Positions 23,678 to 33,999 are shown, numbered from the stretch's first letter. The stretch is 64,000 nt of DNA from Tardiphaga robiniae (GCF_001618955.1 NZ_LVYV01000023.1:1-64000); one strand, 5' to 3'. Program-made: numbers and translations. The notes: a model not told the origin generated them from the letters alone.

Positions 23678-25639
23678 TTACGCCGCCCGCACTTCGCGCA
23701 GGAACACATCGACCTGCGTGCGCAGGTCTTCGCCGTTGCGCGACAGGTCGCCGGCCGATTCCACTACGCGCGATGCGGCCAGGCCGGTCTCGCGGGCGGC
23801 ATCGTTGACGCCAGCAATGTTCTGCGAGACCTCACCGGTGCCGCGGGCGGCTTCGGCGACGTTGCGGGCGATTTCGAGCGTGGCTGCGCCCTGTTCCTCG
23901 ACCGCGGCGGCGATGGCGCTTGCGATCTCGCTGACGCGGCCGATGGTCGAGGTGATGTTCTGGATCGAATCCACCGAGAGCTTGGTGGCGCCCTGGATCG
24001 CGCTGACCTGGGCCGAGATTTCGTCTGTTGCCTTCGACGTCTGGGTGGCCAGCGCCTTCACTTCAGAGGCGACCACCGCGAAGCCGCGGCCGGCTTCACC
24101 CGCGCGGGCTGCTTCGATGGTGGCATTGAGCGCGAGCAGATTGGTTTGTGCCGCGATCTCGCTGATCAGCTTGACGACGTCGCCGATCTTCTGCGCGGCC
24201 TCCGCAAGGCTCTGCACTTCATTGTTGGTGACGTTGGCCTGTGACACCGCATCGCCGGCGACGCGCGCAGATTCGTTGACCTGCTGAGCGATCTCGCTGA
24301 TCGAGGCATTGAGCTCTTCGATGGCGGCAGCAACAGCCTGTGCGCTCTGCGTGGCTTCTTCGGAGGCTGCCGCGACAGCTGCGGTCTGCCGGGTGGATTC
24401 TTCGGCGGTGGCGGCCATCGATTGCGCGGTGTTGCGCAATTCGCCGGCAGCCGAGCCGACGGCGGTGACCACGGTACCGACGCCGCTCTCGAAACGCGAG
24501 GCGAGCGCGTTCATGGTGTCGCGGCGATCGTGTTGGGCGCGCTCGCGCTGCTCTTCCTGAGTGGCGCGCAGCTGTTCGGTTTCAATCAGGCCGGTCTTGA
24601 AGATCTCGACAGCGCCGGCCATCGAGCCGATCTCGTCCTTGCGGCCTGCACCCGGCACGGCAATCGTGTGGTTGCCGCCGGCGATCGTGCGCATGGCGGT
24701 CTCGAGCGAACGGATGGGCTTTGCCATGGAGCGGCCCATCCAGGTGGCGATGGTGCCCGCGAGCAGCAGTACGCAGGCCGAAATGATGCCGAGCCAGTTG
24801 AGCGACGAGCGCATCAGGCTTTGATATCCGCTGGTGTCGCGGGTGATCTCGAACACGGCGATGTTATCGCCGGAAAAGCTCTTGATCGCGCCGAAGGTGG
24901 TGGCGACAGGCTTGTTGTCGAGCTCGCCATACTGGGTCACGATCTCGCCGGCCAGCGCGCGACGCAGCGTCTCGACGCTTGGCGCAGTGGCTTTCAACGT
25001 GGAAGCCAGCGTTTTACCGGCCTGGCCGTCGATCTGGTGGATGCCGACATCGACACCGAAGCGCGACTTCATGGTTTCGACGAAGGTTTTGCCGAACGGT
25101 GCGCCGACATCCACGGTGCCGAGAATGGTGTCACCGTCCATCGCTGGAGCCACGCCGAAGACGTTGAGTGCATCACGGCCGGGCTCGATGCCGCCGACCG
25201 CCTTCTTGCTGGTCATCGCTTGCACCACCATCTTGCGGCGCTCGGAGACGTTGTCTCCGAAGGTGCCGGGATTATGAATACGAGCGAAGCTGATGGCTGG
25301 CGGTGTTTGAATCGTAATCAGTTCGAGGCCGCGCGGCTTGATGCGCTGATGAACTTCCTTCAGATGCGCGAGCGCATTGGCGCGATCCTGCGTCTTGATG
25401 GCGTCCTTGATGGGCTGCGATGAAGCGATCGACTCGGCAACCGCAAGGAGCGTGCGCGTTTCGGCATTCAGCGCTGCCGTCAGATTGGCGTAGTCGTCAC
25501 GGGCTTCGCGTGTAAGGGCGGTGTCGATGATCGCCTGTTGCTGCCACATGCTGAACGCCGCGAGCGCGCCACACGATCCGGCAGCAACGAGCGTGATGGC
25601 GACAATCATACGTGCTGAAATAGAATTGAGTGCTTGCAT
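23678..25639 (-). CDS. Methyl-accepting chemotaxis protein
   Basis: A 653-residue transmembrane chemoreceptor. Transmembrane segment 1 is at about 10-30 and segment 2 at about 283-303 ([19 protein letters not shown]), enclosing a periplasmic sensor of about 250 residues that looks like a dCache_3 or similar double-Cache fold. HAMP follows ([18 protein letters not shown]), then a long signalling coiled coil with the hairpin tip [21 protein letters not shown]. No CheR-binding pentapeptide is visible at the C-terminus (FLREVRAA). It would pass ligand signals to CheA/CheW at the cell pole. No other chemotaxis genes lie next to it; a single-domain response regulator is the next gene upstream. Confidence 0.92.
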   Translation of the reverse strand: MQALNSISARMIVAITLVAAGSCGALAAFSMWQQQAIIDTALTREARDDYANLTAALNAETRTLLAVAESIASSQPIKDAIKTQDRANALAHLKEVHQRIKPRGLELITIQTPPAISFARIHNPGTFGDNVSERRKMVVQAMTSKKAVGGIEPGRDALNVFGVAPAMDGDTILGTVDVGAPFGKTFVETMKSRFGVDVGIHQIDGQAGKTLASTLKATAPSVETLRRALAGEIVTQYGELDNKPVATTFGAIKSFSGDNIAVFEITRDTSGYQSLMRSSLNWLGIISACVLLLAGTIATWMGRSMAKPIRSLETAMRTIAGGNHTIAVPGAGRKDEIGSMAGAVEIFKTGLIETEQLRATQEEQRERAQHDRRDTMNALASRFESGVGTVVTAVGSAAGELRNTAQSMAATAEESTRQTAAVAAASEEATQSAQAVAAAIEELNASISEIAQQVNESARVAGDAVSQANVTNNEVQSLAEAAQKIGDVVKLISEIAAQTNLLALNATIEAARAGEAGRGFAVVASEVKALATQTSKATDEISAQVSAIQGATKLSVDSIQNITSTIGRVSEIASAIAAAVEEQGAATLEIARNVAEAARGTGEVSQNIAGVNDAARETGLAASRVVESAGDLSRNGEDLRTQVDVFLREVRAA

Positions 25640-25830
25640 CGATATGCCCCTTGGACCGCGGCAAGCAATTTTGCTGCGGCACTGAAATTCCGCGTAAAAA
25701 TAGGGAATCCGAGTGAAGGAGCTCTTAATTACCTCTGATATGTAGGTATCCCGGTATCATGATCCCATTATGCCGCAGCAGATTTGGCTTTAGGCGATGC
25801 CCGCATCGGTCGATCGAATGTGCAACGATA

Positions 25831-26235
25831 CTAGTGGAGCCGAGACGAGCCATTCCCCGGCGCAAGGCACCGGTCCACGTGCGAGAGAAGAACCGCTGAT
25901 TTGAGGGGCTTTTGGAGGCGGCAGACGGCGCCGAGCTTGGTGGACATCGCGAGAAGATCGGGCGCAGACACGCCTGCCGGTGAGGCCGCGTGACCTGACA
26001 TGACGATGATCGGGATCTCCGGGCGGCACTGATGCGCCAGCTTCATCGTCTCCAGCCCGTCCATCCCCGGCATGAGGATATCGATGATGAGTAGATCAAA
26101 ATCCGTATTGCAGAAGACGTGGCGCGCGCGCGGGCCGTCACTCGCGCAGGTGACGCGGTGGCCTTCGCGCTCAAGCATCAATTTGGTGAAGATCTGAACG
26201 ACCTTGTCATCGTCGACGATCAGGATGCTTGCCAT
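25831..26235 (-). CDS. Single-domain response regulator
   Basis: A 134-residue CheY-like receiver without an output domain. The acidic pocket is in ILIVDDDKV (Asp8-Asp10), the phosphoacceptor is Asp52 in LLIIDILMPGMDGLE, the switch Ser is in IIVMSGHAA near 83, and the conserved Lys in RLQKPLKSA near 113. The ATG at 26235 has GGGGGA upstream; the longer frame overlaps the Crp/Fnr gene. No kinase gene is adjacent. It sits between the chemoreceptor and a Crp/Fnr regulator, all leftward, and the partner kinase is unknown. Confidence 0.87.
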   Translation of the reverse strand: MASILIVDDDKVVQIFTKLMLEREGHRVTCASDGPRARHVFCNTDFDLLIIDILMPGMDGLETMKLAHQCRPEIPIIVMSGHAASPAGVSAPDLLAMSTKLGAVCRLQKPLKSAVLLSHVDRCLAPGNGSSRLH

Positions 26236-26299
26236 CTGCCGGTCCCCCGGATGCCGTCGCGCCAGTGCGGAGCATGGTTGTCTGGTTACGCACGCATCG

Positions 26300-26998
26300 C
26301 TACATGCCACGTTGCAAATGTGGCTTCTCGTTCAACGCTGCATCGAGCAGCGACCTGTGGACCTGAATATGTCCGTCATAGCTGACGAAGCCGAGCTTGC
26401 GAAACTTGTTCATGAAGAAGCTGACGCGCGACCGCGTGGTGCCGATCATCTCCGCCAGCATTTCCTGACTGATGTCGATATCGATGGGATGGCTGACACC
26501 TCCCTCGCCATAGTGAGCGAGGATCAGCAACAGGCGCGCGAGGCGCTTCTCGCTTGAATTGAACAATTGATCGATCAGATCTTCTTCGATCCGGTTGTTG
26601 CGCGACAGAAGATAGGCGACGAAGAACCCTGCGAAAGCCGGCTCGTCGCGCAGATGGGTGAGCATCACCGACTTGTTGATGGTAACGATCGTGCAGTCTT
26701 CCATCGCTGTCGTTGTGACGGTGCGCAGTGGATGACCATTCAGGCAACCCTCACCGAGGAATTGTCCGGGTTCGAGCAGGCCAACGACGGCTTCCTTGCC
26801 TTGTTCGGACAGGACCGTGAGCTTGATACGTCCGTTCAGGATGTAGCAAACAGAATCTGCCGTCTCACCCTGACAGAAAATGTTCTGGTTCTTCTTGTAG
26901 TCGGTCGTAACCTTTCCGATGCCGGGACAGGTCAGAAAATACGGTGCATCGAACTCGGCTGGAGCAGGGACCTTCAAGGCAGCTCGCCGTGTCATCAC
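26300..26998 (-). CDS. Crp/Fnr-family transcriptional regulator
   Basis: A 232-residue regulator with an N-terminal cyclic-nucleotide-binding-type beta barrel (about 20-140, including ILNGRIKLTVLSEQGKEAVVGLLEPGQFLGEG) and a C-terminal winged helix (ISQEMLAEMIGTTRSRVSFFMNKFRKLGFV). The Cys set used by FNR to bind a 4Fe-4S cluster is not present, so it is not an FNR-type oxygen sensor. This subtype is numerous in Bradyrhizobium-like genomes. GGAG seven bases before the ATG at 26998 supports the start. It is divergent from an ABC exporter operon across 261 bases, and may regulate it. The effector is unknown. Confidence 0.88.
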   Translation of the reverse strand: MMTRRAALKVPAPAEFDAPYFLTCPGIGKVTTDYKKNQNIFCQGETADSVCYILNGRIKLTVLSEQGKEAVVGLLEPGQFLGEGCLNGHPLRTVTTTAMEDCTIVTINKSVMLTHLRDEPAFAGFFVAYLLSRNNRIEEDLIDQLFNSSEKRLARLLLILAHYGEGGVSHPIDIDISQEMLAEMIGTTRSRVSFFMNKFRKLGFVSYDGHIQVHRSLLDAALNEKPHLQRGM

Positions 26999-27259
26999 GA
27001 ATCTCCGGACATCGATCTTTGTCAGATTAGTGTAAATCTATTCAGGGTTGTATTGTTCCCGTCCCGTCTGGCTAAATTGCTGACTTATGAGATCAGAAGC
27101 GCACATGCGCGCGTGCAGGGATCGATGGGGCCATCAATCGCAATGCACACATGGATACCACCAAGCGCGTGAGGCGGCGTAGTTACGTCGTCGGATTCAC
27201 CGCCCTGAAACAACTTCCATCCATGTTGCTACGCAACTTAACACGCAGATCGTCTGGTC
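26999..27259. other. Divergent intergenic region, Crp/Fnr - ABC exporter
   Basis: A 261-base spacer with promoters for both directions presumed. An inverted repeat with GATCGATGG at 27120-27128 and CCATCAATC at 27131-27139 (one mismatch) is a candidate operator. No supportable gene was found. Confidence 0.4.
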
Positions 27260-28012
27260 ATGATCACCACACACGCTGCTCTCGAATTGCGAGGGTTAAC
27301 GAAACGTTTCGATCGGCCTGCCGTCGATGGACTCGATCTCACGGTGCGTGCTGGCGAGTTCTATGCGCTGCTGGGTGCCAACGGGGCCGGCAAGACGACG
27401 ACATTGCGCATGGTCGCGGGATTGCTGCGTCCCGATGCAGGATCGGTGTCCATACTTGGTATCGACGCGCTCGCCGATCCCGTTGCGGCAAAGCAGATCA
27501 TGGCCTGGGTCTCCGACGAGCCGATGATCTATGACAAGCTGACGCCGCTCGAATATCTCGAATTCGTTGCCGGTCTATGGGGCTGCGATGCTGAAACGGC
27601 AGAGCGCACGTCGCATGGGCTGTTGGCATCGCTAGGTCTTGGTCCACATCTGCATGAGCGATGCGAAGGCTTCTCCAAGGGTATGCGCCAGAAGGTGGCG
27701 CTGGCAGGCGCGCTGGTGCATGAGCCCCGGCTGATCATTCTCGACGAACCTTTGACCGGGCTCGATGCCGTATCGGCGCGTCACGTCAAGGGCCTGCTGC
27801 AGGATCGGGTGCGCTCCGGCTGCACGGTGATCATGACCACGCATATTCTCGAAGTTGCCGAGCGCATGGCCGACCGGATCGGCGTGATCGCCGCAGGCAG
27901 GCTGATCGCCGAAGGTACGCTTGCCGAATTGCGCCAGCAGAACGGACAGGGCGACACCAGCCTCGAAGACATGTTCGTGGCACTGGTGGACGGCGCACCG
28001 GTCGCCGCATGA
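27260..28012 (+). CDS. ABC-2-type exporter, ATP-binding protein
   Basis: A 250-residue ATPase of the drug/lipid/polysaccharide exporter (ABC-2) class. Walker A GANGAGKTTT is near residues 39-48, the signature is FSKGMRQKVALAGAL near 137-151 (the variant usual in this class), and Walker B LIILDEPLTGLD follows near 161. The C-terminus contains the family's typical TSLEDMFVALV stretch. It overlaps the next gene by four bases (ATGA), which encodes the membrane partner. The start at 27260 has only a weak ribosome site. The substrate cannot be predicted. Confidence 0.88.
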   Translation: MITTHAALELRGLTKRFDRPAVDGLDLTVRAGEFYALLGANGAGKTTTLRMVAGLLRPDAGSVSILGIDALADPVAAKQIMAWVSDEPMIYDKLTPLEYLEFVAGLWGCDAETAERTSHGLLASLGLGPHLHERCEGFSKGMRQKVALAGALVHEPRLIILDEPLTGLDAVSARHVKGLLQDRVRSGCTVIMTTHILEVAERMADRIGVIAAGRLIAEGTLAELRQQNGQGDTSLEDMFVALVDGAPVAA

Positions 28013-29532
28013 CGCCATCCGCCAGCGTGATGTGGTTTGCCGGCCATGAAGTCAGGCTAGCATGGCGAGAGATGCTGGGCATGCTCACGGCGGGCCGTCG
28101 CTGGCGTCCGCGCAGCGTTTCGCTTCTGCTGATTGTCTTCGTGATCTTCCTGCATTTGCCGGCCTATGCGGTGGTGGGCCGTTTCGCAGATGTGCAGACG
28201 CCGCTCGATCAATCGACGGCGATTGTCATCACTGCAAGTATCTTCCTCGCCTGGGCGCTCGTTCTGTCGCAGGCGATCGAGTCCGTCACCCGCGTGTTCT
28301 ACGCGCGCGCCGATCTCGATCTCATCATGTCGTCGCCGGCGCCGCCCACCAACCTGTTCTCCGTCCGCATCGCGGCTATCGCATTGACGGTGACCCTGAT
28401 GGCGATGCTGCTGGCGACGCCTTTCGTCAATGTGCTGGTGATCGGCGGCGGTGCGCGCTGGTTCTCTGCCTATGCCGTCGTCATCGCGATCGGCCTTTCC
28501 GCATCGGCGTGCGCCATCGCCATCACCGTCGGACTGTTTCAGCTCTGCGGTCCTGCGAAGACACGACTGGTCGCGCAGATTATTTCAGCTGTGACGGGCG
28601 CAGGCTTTGTCATCGCATTGCAGGTCGCGGCGATTCTCTCTTACGGCACGCTGTCGCGTTTCGCCGTGCTGACCTCCGATGCCGCAGCCGCCTTCGCGCC
28701 GGCAGCGGATAGCGTGGTGTGGTGGCCCGCGCGCGCGATGCTCGGCGATGTCGCGGCACTGGTGTCACTGCTGGCAGCCGGGTTGATTCTGCTGGGAAGC
28801 GCCATGGCGATCTTCTCGCCGCGATTCAGCAACTACGTGGCCAGTGCCGCACCATTGGCGCAAGTTCGACGCAAGAAAGTCGCAAGACCGTTCCGACCGG
28901 GATCTCGACGTAAGGCCTTACGGCGCAAGGAGTTTATCCTGTTGTGGCGCGATCCGTGGCTGGTCTCGCAAACCCTGATGCAGCTGCTGTATCTGTTACC
29001 GCCAGCCCTGATGCTGTGGCGCAGTTTCGGCGAGGGGGCAGGCGCGTTCATCGTGCTGGCGCCGGTCATTGTGATGGCCGCCGGTCAGCTCGCCGGCGGC
29101 CTGGCCTGGCTGACGATCTCCGGCGAGGACGCCGCGGATCTGGTCACGACCGCGCCGCTGCCCGCAAATGCGATCATCACGGCCAAGGTCGAAGTCGTGC
29201 TGGTGATCATCGCTGCCGTGTTCACGCCGATGATCGCGGGTCTTGCGCTCGTCTCGCTGCGGCTGGCTGCGGTGACCGCATTGGCAACAGTCGTGGCGGC
29301 AGTATCAGCAACAGCCATCCAGCTCTGGTTCCGGGTGCAGGCACGGCGCAGTCAGTTCCGGCGACGTCAGACGTCATCGCGCATCGCGACCTTCGCCGAA
29401 GCCTTCTCGTCGATCGGCTGGGCTGCGACCGCGGCACTGGCACTGGTGTTGCCAATTGCCTCTGTAATCTCGGGCGCCTTGACGGCAGGCTTGATGGCGC
29501 TGACGTGGAAGATCAGTCCGGTCAGGACCTGA
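28009..29532 (+). CDS. ABC-2-type exporter, membrane protein
   Basis: A 507-residue integral membrane protein with about ten to twelve hydrophobic segments, for example SLLLIVFVIFLHLPAYAVV, VSLLAAGLILLGSAMAIF and IAALALVLPIASVISGALT-like stretches. A central cytoplasmic basic loop (QVRRKKVARPFRPGSRRKALRRKE, about 280-303) separates two halves, suggesting a duplicated ABC-2 permease. It is translationally coupled to the ATPase upstream and likely forms the exporter with it. The cargo is unknown; the whole unit may be under the divergent Crp/Fnr regulator. Confidence 0.82.
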   Translation: MTPSASVMWFAGHEVRLAWREMLGMLTAGRRWRPRSVSLLLIVFVIFLHLPAYAVVGRFADVQTPLDQSTAIVITASIFLAWALVLSQAIESVTRVFYARADLDLIMSSPAPPTNLFSVRIAAIALTVTLMAMLLATPFVNVLVIGGGARWFSAYAVVIAIGLSASACAIAITVGLFQLCGPAKTRLVAQIISAVTGAGFVIALQVAAILSYGTLSRFAVLTSDAAAAFAPAADSVVWWPARAMLGDVAALVSLLAAGLILLGSAMAIFSPRFSNYVASAAPLAQVRRKKVARPFRPGSRRKALRRKEFILLWRDPWLVSQTLMQLLYLLPPALMLWRSFGEGAGAFIVLAPVIVMAAGQLAGGLAWLTISGEDAADLVTTAPLPANAIITAKVEVVLVIIAAVFTPMIAGLALVSLRLAAVTALATVVAAVSATAIQLWFRVQARRSQFRRRQTSSRIATFAEAFSSIGWAATAALALVLPIASVISGALTAGLMALTWKISPVRT

Positions 29533-29594
29533 AACGACAAAGCCACCCTCGGACACGGCTGGCTTCGCAACTACCAACTGTCTCGAAACGACGA

Positions 29595-30443
29595 TCAGGC
29601 CACCATCGACATCGGTGCGACGGCCGGGGTGGCTTCGCTAAAAACCTCGTCGGTGACCACCGTAAAACGCACCAGCGGCGTCGGGCCGAAATTGGTGGAG
29701 ATCGCGACATCCGCGGCATCGCGGCCGCGGGCCATCACGATGCGCCCGATGCGCGGATGATTGTGACGCGCATCGAATGTGTACCACTTGTTTCCGAGAT
29801 AGACTTCGAACCAGGCGCTGAAATCCATCGGTGCGGGATCGGTGGGCACGCCGATATCACCGAGATAGCCGGTGCAATAGCGTGCCGGAATGTTCATGCA
29901 GCGGCACAGCGTGACGGCGAGATGCGCGAAGTCGCGGCAGACGCCGATACGCTCTTCATGGCCTTCGAAGGCCGTGCGATCGTTGCGGGCATGGTGATAG
30001 CCGAACTCGATGCGCTGATGCGCGTAATCGACAATGGCCTGGACGCGTGCCGCGCCGTCTTCGATATGGCCGAACAGCGACCAGGCCAGATCGGACAGTT
30101 TCTGGGTGTCGCAATAGCGGCTGCCCAAGAGGAAGGTCATTACATCATCGGGGAGTTCGCTCACCGGCTGCAATAGCCCGGACGGGGGAGCCGCATCCGG
30201 CAGCCCGCTATCTGAAATCAGAAAGTCATTCTTGATCTCGATCAATCCCGGCGGCGCGACGATCCGCGTGCAGGTATTGCCGAACATGTCGAGATAGTCG
30301 TGCGCCTGCACGTCGTGGGAAAACTGGATGCGGTGCGGGCTCTGCAAATCCTTCGCGCGCGAAGGATGGATGCTGAGCATCAGGATCATGGGTGTTTCCT
30401 GCAAACACTGAAAAGCGATGTCATAGCCCGCGCGAATCTGCAC
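29595..30443 (-). CDS. Transglutaminase-like protein
   Basis: A 282-residue cytoplasmic protein of the transglutaminase/protease-like superfamily. The N-terminal domain (residues 1-80) starts VQIRAGYDIAFQCLQETP, typical of the bacterial group with an N-terminal beta region. The catalytic Cys is in GVCRDFAHLAVTLCRCMNIPAR near 175, the His in DFSAWFEVYL..WYTFDARHNHPR; the Asp is in the same block. I use the GTG at 30443 with GGAG eight bases upstream instead of the longer frame at 30494. Members act as proteases, amide ligases or cross-linkers; often they lie with circularly permuted ATP-grasp genes, but none is here. Confidence 0.84.
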   Translation of the reverse strand: MQIRAGYDIAFQCLQETPMILMLSIHPSRAKDLQSPHRIQFSHDVQAHDYLDMFGNTCTRIVAPPGLIEIKNDFLISDSGLPDAAPPSGLLQPVSELPDDVMTFLLGSRYCDTQKLSDLAWSLFGHIEDGAARVQAIVDYAHQRIEFGYHHARNDRTAFEGHEERIGVCRDFAHLAVTLCRCMNIPARYCTGYLGDIGVPTDPAPMDFSAWFEVYLGNKWYTFDARHNHPRIGRIVMARGRDAADVAISTNFGPTPLVRFTVVTDEVFSEATPAVAPMSMVA

Positions 30444-30586
30444 TTTTAGGTCTCCACTAGCTCGGCAATTCAGGAATTTATCGTTGCCAGACAAGTGTAG
30501 TCACCGGACATCGTTCCGAGGTTCAGTGACAGGAATATGCAGAAAATGTGGGCAGCGAGGCCGCACCAGCCCCGCTGCGCCATAAG

Positions 30587-32692
30587 CTATTTCTTCAGGG
30601 ACAACAGCAGCAGCGAGCGGGCAGTCACCTGATACATATGGCCGAACGGGAAATCCTCGCCACCCTTCGTATCGGGAATGTTGGTATCCACCAGAAGTTC
30701 CCAGGCCTGTCCGCCAAACGCCTCGGGCATCGTGAAATCGACCAGTCCTTCGAAGCCGTTCAGGATCATCAGCATGGTCTGATCCTCCGCCGGCTTGTGA
30801 ATGCCGGTCTTCTGCGCACGGCCGTCCAGCAGCATGCCGAAGCATTTCATGTTGCCGTCTTTCCAATGTGCGTCTTCCATCGGGCCGCCATTGGCGTTGA
30901 TCCATGTCACGTCGCGAACATCGAGGTCGGGGTCGTGCTCGCCGGTCAGGAAGCGGCTGCGACGCAGGACCGAGCAGCCGCCGAGCAGTTTGATGAGCCG
31001 CTTGGTGAAAGCGAGCAGGTCCTTGCCCTCGGTCGTCAGGCTCCAGTCGAACCAGGAAATCTCGCTGTCCTGGCAATAGGCGTTGTTGTTGCCGTTCTGC
31101 GTGCGGCCGAATTCGTCGCCGCCGAGCAGCATCGGCGTGCCCTGCGAGAACAGCAGCGTCGCCAGCATATTGCGCTTCTGCCGCTCGCGCAGGGCGACGA
31201 TGGCCTTGTCGTCAGTAGGGCCCTCGATGCCGCAATTCCATGCGGCGTTGTTGGAGGAGCCGTCTTTGTTGTTCTCGCCGTTGGCCTCATTGTGTTTCTC
31301 GTTGTAGCTCGCCCAGTCGTTTAGCGTGAAGCCATCGTGGGCGGTGACGAAATTGATGCTGGCCCAGGCGCGGCGGCCCTGATGGTTGAACATGTCGCCG
31401 GATGCGACGAGCCGCGGCGCCAAGGCCGAGACCGGGGCTTTGCCGCGCCAGAAGTTACGCGCGGTATCGCGGAACTTGTCGTTCCATTCCGCCCAGCCGG
31501 GCGGAAAGCCGCCGACCTGATAGCCGCCGGGGCCGATGTCCCAGGGTTCGGCGATCAGCTTCACTGTCGTCAGCAGCGGATCCTGATCGACGGCTTTCAG
31601 GAAACCGCTCTGTTCGGTGAAGCCGTAGATCTCGCGTGCGAGAATGGTGCCGAGATCGAAACGGAAGCCGTCGATATGCATCTCCCGCACCCAGTAGCGC
31701 AGACTGTCCGCCACCATCTGGATGACGCGGGCATTGGACAGGTTGACTGTGTTTCCGGTGCCGGTGTCGTTGATGTAATAGCGCGGCTTGTCCGGCATCA
31801 GCCGGTAATAGCTGGCATTGTCGATGCCCTTGAAGGACAGGGTCGGGCCGAGTTCGTTGCCTTCGGCCGTGTGGTTATAGACCACGTCGAGGATCACCTC
31901 GAGCCCGCCGGCATGGAGCCGCGCCACCATCTCCTTGAACTCGCGCAGCGAGTTCGGCACGTCCGATGCGTAGCGCGGATCGGGTGCGAAAAAGCCGATG
32001 GAATTGTAGCCCCAGTAATTCACCAGCTTCTTGTTCAGCAGATAGTCGTCATTGATGAAAGTATGGATCGGAAGCAGCTCGACCGAGGTGATGCCGAGCC
32101 CGCAGAGATAATCCACCACCGGCTTGCTGCCGAAACCGGCATAGGTGCCGCGCAGTTTTTCCGGCACGTCGGGATGCAGCTTGGTGAAGCCCTTGACGTG
32201 GGTCTCGTAGATGATGGTCTGGTCCCACGGCACGGGCTGCCGACCGGCTTCACCGGCCCAGTCGAAATCGGGATCGACGATCACGCATTTCGGCATGAAG
32301 GGCGCCGAGTCGCGTTCGTCGAAGGTGGTGTCGTCGCCGGTTTCCATCTTGTAGCCGAACACGGCCGGATTCCACTCGAGCTGACCGGCATGGGCGCGGG
32401 CATAGGGATCGAGCAGCAGCTTGTTCGGGTTGAAGCGATGTCCCTTCTCGGGCTCATACGGGCCGTGGACGCGGTAGCCATAGAAAGTGCCGGGGCCGAC
32501 GTCGGGGAGATAGCCGTGAAACACCTCGTCGGTATATTCCGGCAGCTCGATTCGTGTTTCCTTGTCACCGTCGAACAGGCAGACCTCAACCTTGGTGGCA
32601 TTGGCCGAGAACAAAGCGAAGTTGGTGCCCTTTCCGTCCCAATGCGCGCCAAAGGGATAGGGAAGACCTTCTTCGACCACTCTGTTCGTCAC
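30587..32692 (-). CDS. glgX: Glycogen debranching enzyme GlgX
   Basis: A 701-residue GH13 enzyme that hydrolyses alpha-1,6 branches of phosphorylase-limited glycogen. An N-terminal CBM48 domain (residues about 10-110, [21 protein letters not shown]) precedes the catalytic barrel, which shows [21 protein letters not shown] (nucleophile Asp), LIAEPWD (acid Glu) and [12 protein letters not shown]. The GTG at 32692 starts near the family N-terminus after GGGGC; an ATG at 32755 would add 21 residues and is possible. It is divergent from arginase and first of three GH13 genes in the region, supporting a glycogen/trehalose role. Confidence 0.92.
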   Translation of the reverse strand: MTNRVVEEGLPYPFGAHWDGKGTNFALFSANATKVEVCLFDGDKETRIELPEYTDEVFHGYLPDVGPGTFYGYRVHGPYEPEKGHRFNPNKLLLDPYARAHAGQLEWNPAVFGYKMETGDDTTFDERDSAPFMPKCVIVDPDFDWAGEAGRQPVPWDQTIIYETHVKGFTKLHPDVPEKLRGTYAGFGSKPVVDYLCGLGITSVELLPIHTFINDDYLLNKKLVNYWGYNSIGFFAPDPRYASDVPNSLREFKEMVARLHAGGLEVILDVVYNHTAEGNELGPTLSFKGIDNASYYRLMPDKPRYYINDTGTGNTVNLSNARVIQMVADSLRYWVREMHIDGFRFDLGTILAREIYGFTEQSGFLKAVDQDPLLTTVKLIAEPWDIGPGGYQVGGFPPGWAEWNDKFRDTARNFWRGKAPVSALAPRLVASGDMFNHQGRRAWASINFVTAHDGFTLNDWASYNEKHNEANGENNKDGSSNNAAWNCGIEGPTDDKAIVALRERQKRNMLATLLFSQGTPMLLGGDEFGRTQNGNNNAYCQDSEISWFDWSLTTEGKDLLAFTKRLIKLLGGCSVLRRSRFLTGEHDPDLDVRDVTWINANGGPMEDAHWKDGNMKCFGMLLDGRAQKTGIHKPAEDQTMLMILNGFEGLVDFTMPEAFGGQAWELLVDTNIPDTKGGEDFPFGHMYQVTARSLLLLSLKK

Positions 32693-32819
32693 GATTGCCC
32701 CACTGTCTGGTGATGAAATGCGCGGTATAACTGCGCCGCCGCATTTCCGTTGCAATGCAATCAGGTGGTTTCGGAATATATCTTGGCCTGCGAAGGTCGC
32801 CAGCCCGGAGTTCTGCCGA

Positions 32820-33794
32820 ATGACTGACGTCTCCCATCACAAACGCATTGCATTGCTGGGCGCACCAGTCGAAGTCGGGGCCTCGCAGCGCGGGACCTTG
32901 ATGGGGCCGGCAGCGATGCGGACGGCTGGCCTCGGGCCACTCTTGGAAGATCTTGGCTTTGTGGTGGAAGACCACGGCGATCTCACGCCGCCGGCTGTGC
33001 CTCTATCGACCGATACGCCGCCGGAGAATGCCAGGCATTACCGCGTGATCCAGAACTGGATTCAGGCGCTGAGTGCGCGGGCCTATACGCTGGCACAATC
33101 AGGGGCACTGCCGATCTTCATGGGCGGCGACCACAGCCTGTCCATGGGATCGGTCAACGGTGTCGCGCGCCACTGGCATGAACAGGGGCGCGAATTGTTC
33201 GTGCTGTGGCTCGATGCGCATGCCGATTACAACACGCCGCATACGACCATCACCGGCAACATGCATGGCATGTCCGCGGCCTTTCTGTGCGGCGAGTCTG
33301 GTCTCGACGGCCTGCTCGGTGCGGAGCCTCGGGCCTCGATCAAGCCTGACAATCTCGATCTGTTCGGCATCCGCTCCATCGACAAGCTCGAGAAAGAGCT
33401 GGTGCACGCGCGCAAGGTGGCCATTGCAGACATGCGGCAGATCGACGAGTTCGGTGTCGGCGTTCTGATCCGCCGTGTCATCGAGCGGGTCAAGGCGCGC
33501 AATGGCGTGTTGCATGTGTCCTTCGATGTGGACTTCCTCGATCCTGCGGCAGCGCCCGGCGTTGGCACCATGGTGCCCGGCGGCGCGACTTATCGCGAGG
33601 CGCATCTGATCATGGAGCTGCTGCACGATTCCGGCCTGATGTGCTCGCTGGATGTGGTCGAGCTCAATCCTTTTCTGGATGAGCGTGGACGGACGGCGCG
33701 GGTGATGGTCGAACTGGTCGGCAGCCTGTTCGGGCAGCAGATCACCGATCGGCCGACGCCCAGTAACGCAATTATACCGCCGGCCGGTGCATAA
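32820..33794 (+). CDS. rocF: Arginase
   Basis: A 324-residue manganese enzyme splitting arginine to ornithine and urea. Metal-binding motifs GGDHS (102-106), DAHADYN (132-138) and DVDFLDP (about 244-250) are intact, and ALLGAPVEVGASQRGTLMGP at the start and the SLDVVELNPFLDERG stretch near 290 are arginase-like rather than agmatinase-like. GGAG eight bases before the ATG at 32820 supports the start. It stands alone between glgX and a small secreted protein. It could feed nitrogen or polyamine metabolism; the symbol is by analogy. Confidence 0.9.
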   Translation: MTDVSHHKRIALLGAPVEVGASQRGTLMGPAAMRTAGLGPLLEDLGFVVEDHGDLTPPAVPLSTDTPPENARHYRVIQNWIQALSARAYTLAQSGALPIFMGGDHSLSMGSVNGVARHWHEQGRELFVLWLDAHADYNTPHTTITGNMHGMSAAFLCGESGLDGLLGAEPRASIKPDNLDLFGIRSIDKLEKELVHARKVAIADMRQIDEFGVGVLIRRVIERVKARNGVLHVSFDVDFLDPAAAPGVGTMVPGGATYREAHLIMELLHDSGLMCSLDVVELNPFLDERGRTARVMVELVGSLFGQQITDRPTPSNAIIPPAGA

Positions 33795-33803
33795 GAGCGG
33801 CGA

Positions 33804-33875
33804 CCCACCCTCGGGATTCCGGGTTCGGCCCCGTCGCCCGCGGCAACGGTCCCGCCCCGGAATGACGAGGGTGGG
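33804..33875. repeat. Dispersed palindrome, copy 4
   Basis: Arm 33804-33823 starts CCCACCCTCGGGATTCCGGG and pairs, with two mismatches, with arm 33856-33875, which starts CCCGGAATGACG. The GGATTCCGGGTTCG and CGCCCCGGAATGACG ends match the copies near 568, 10664 and 10738. It lies just after the arginase gene and could also serve as a transcript end. Confidence 0.72.
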
Positions 33876-33999
33876 GGACGTCCACGCTCGATTGGTTCCC
33901 CAAATTTAGCCTATTCCTCATAATCGCTTCGTCATATATCCGGAACTAACCCTGCAGCGCGGGATTGCTACCTCATGGTTCACACACGAGGAGCACGTC

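Noticed and set aside
28944-30176. A 410-residue open frame over the ABC exporter and transglutaminase genes
   Set aside because: It crosses two real genes on opposite strands in a non-coding frame and shows no family features.
31337-32713. A 458-residue open frame antisense to glgX
   Set aside because: glgX has all GH13 motifs; the antisense product does not resemble any family.
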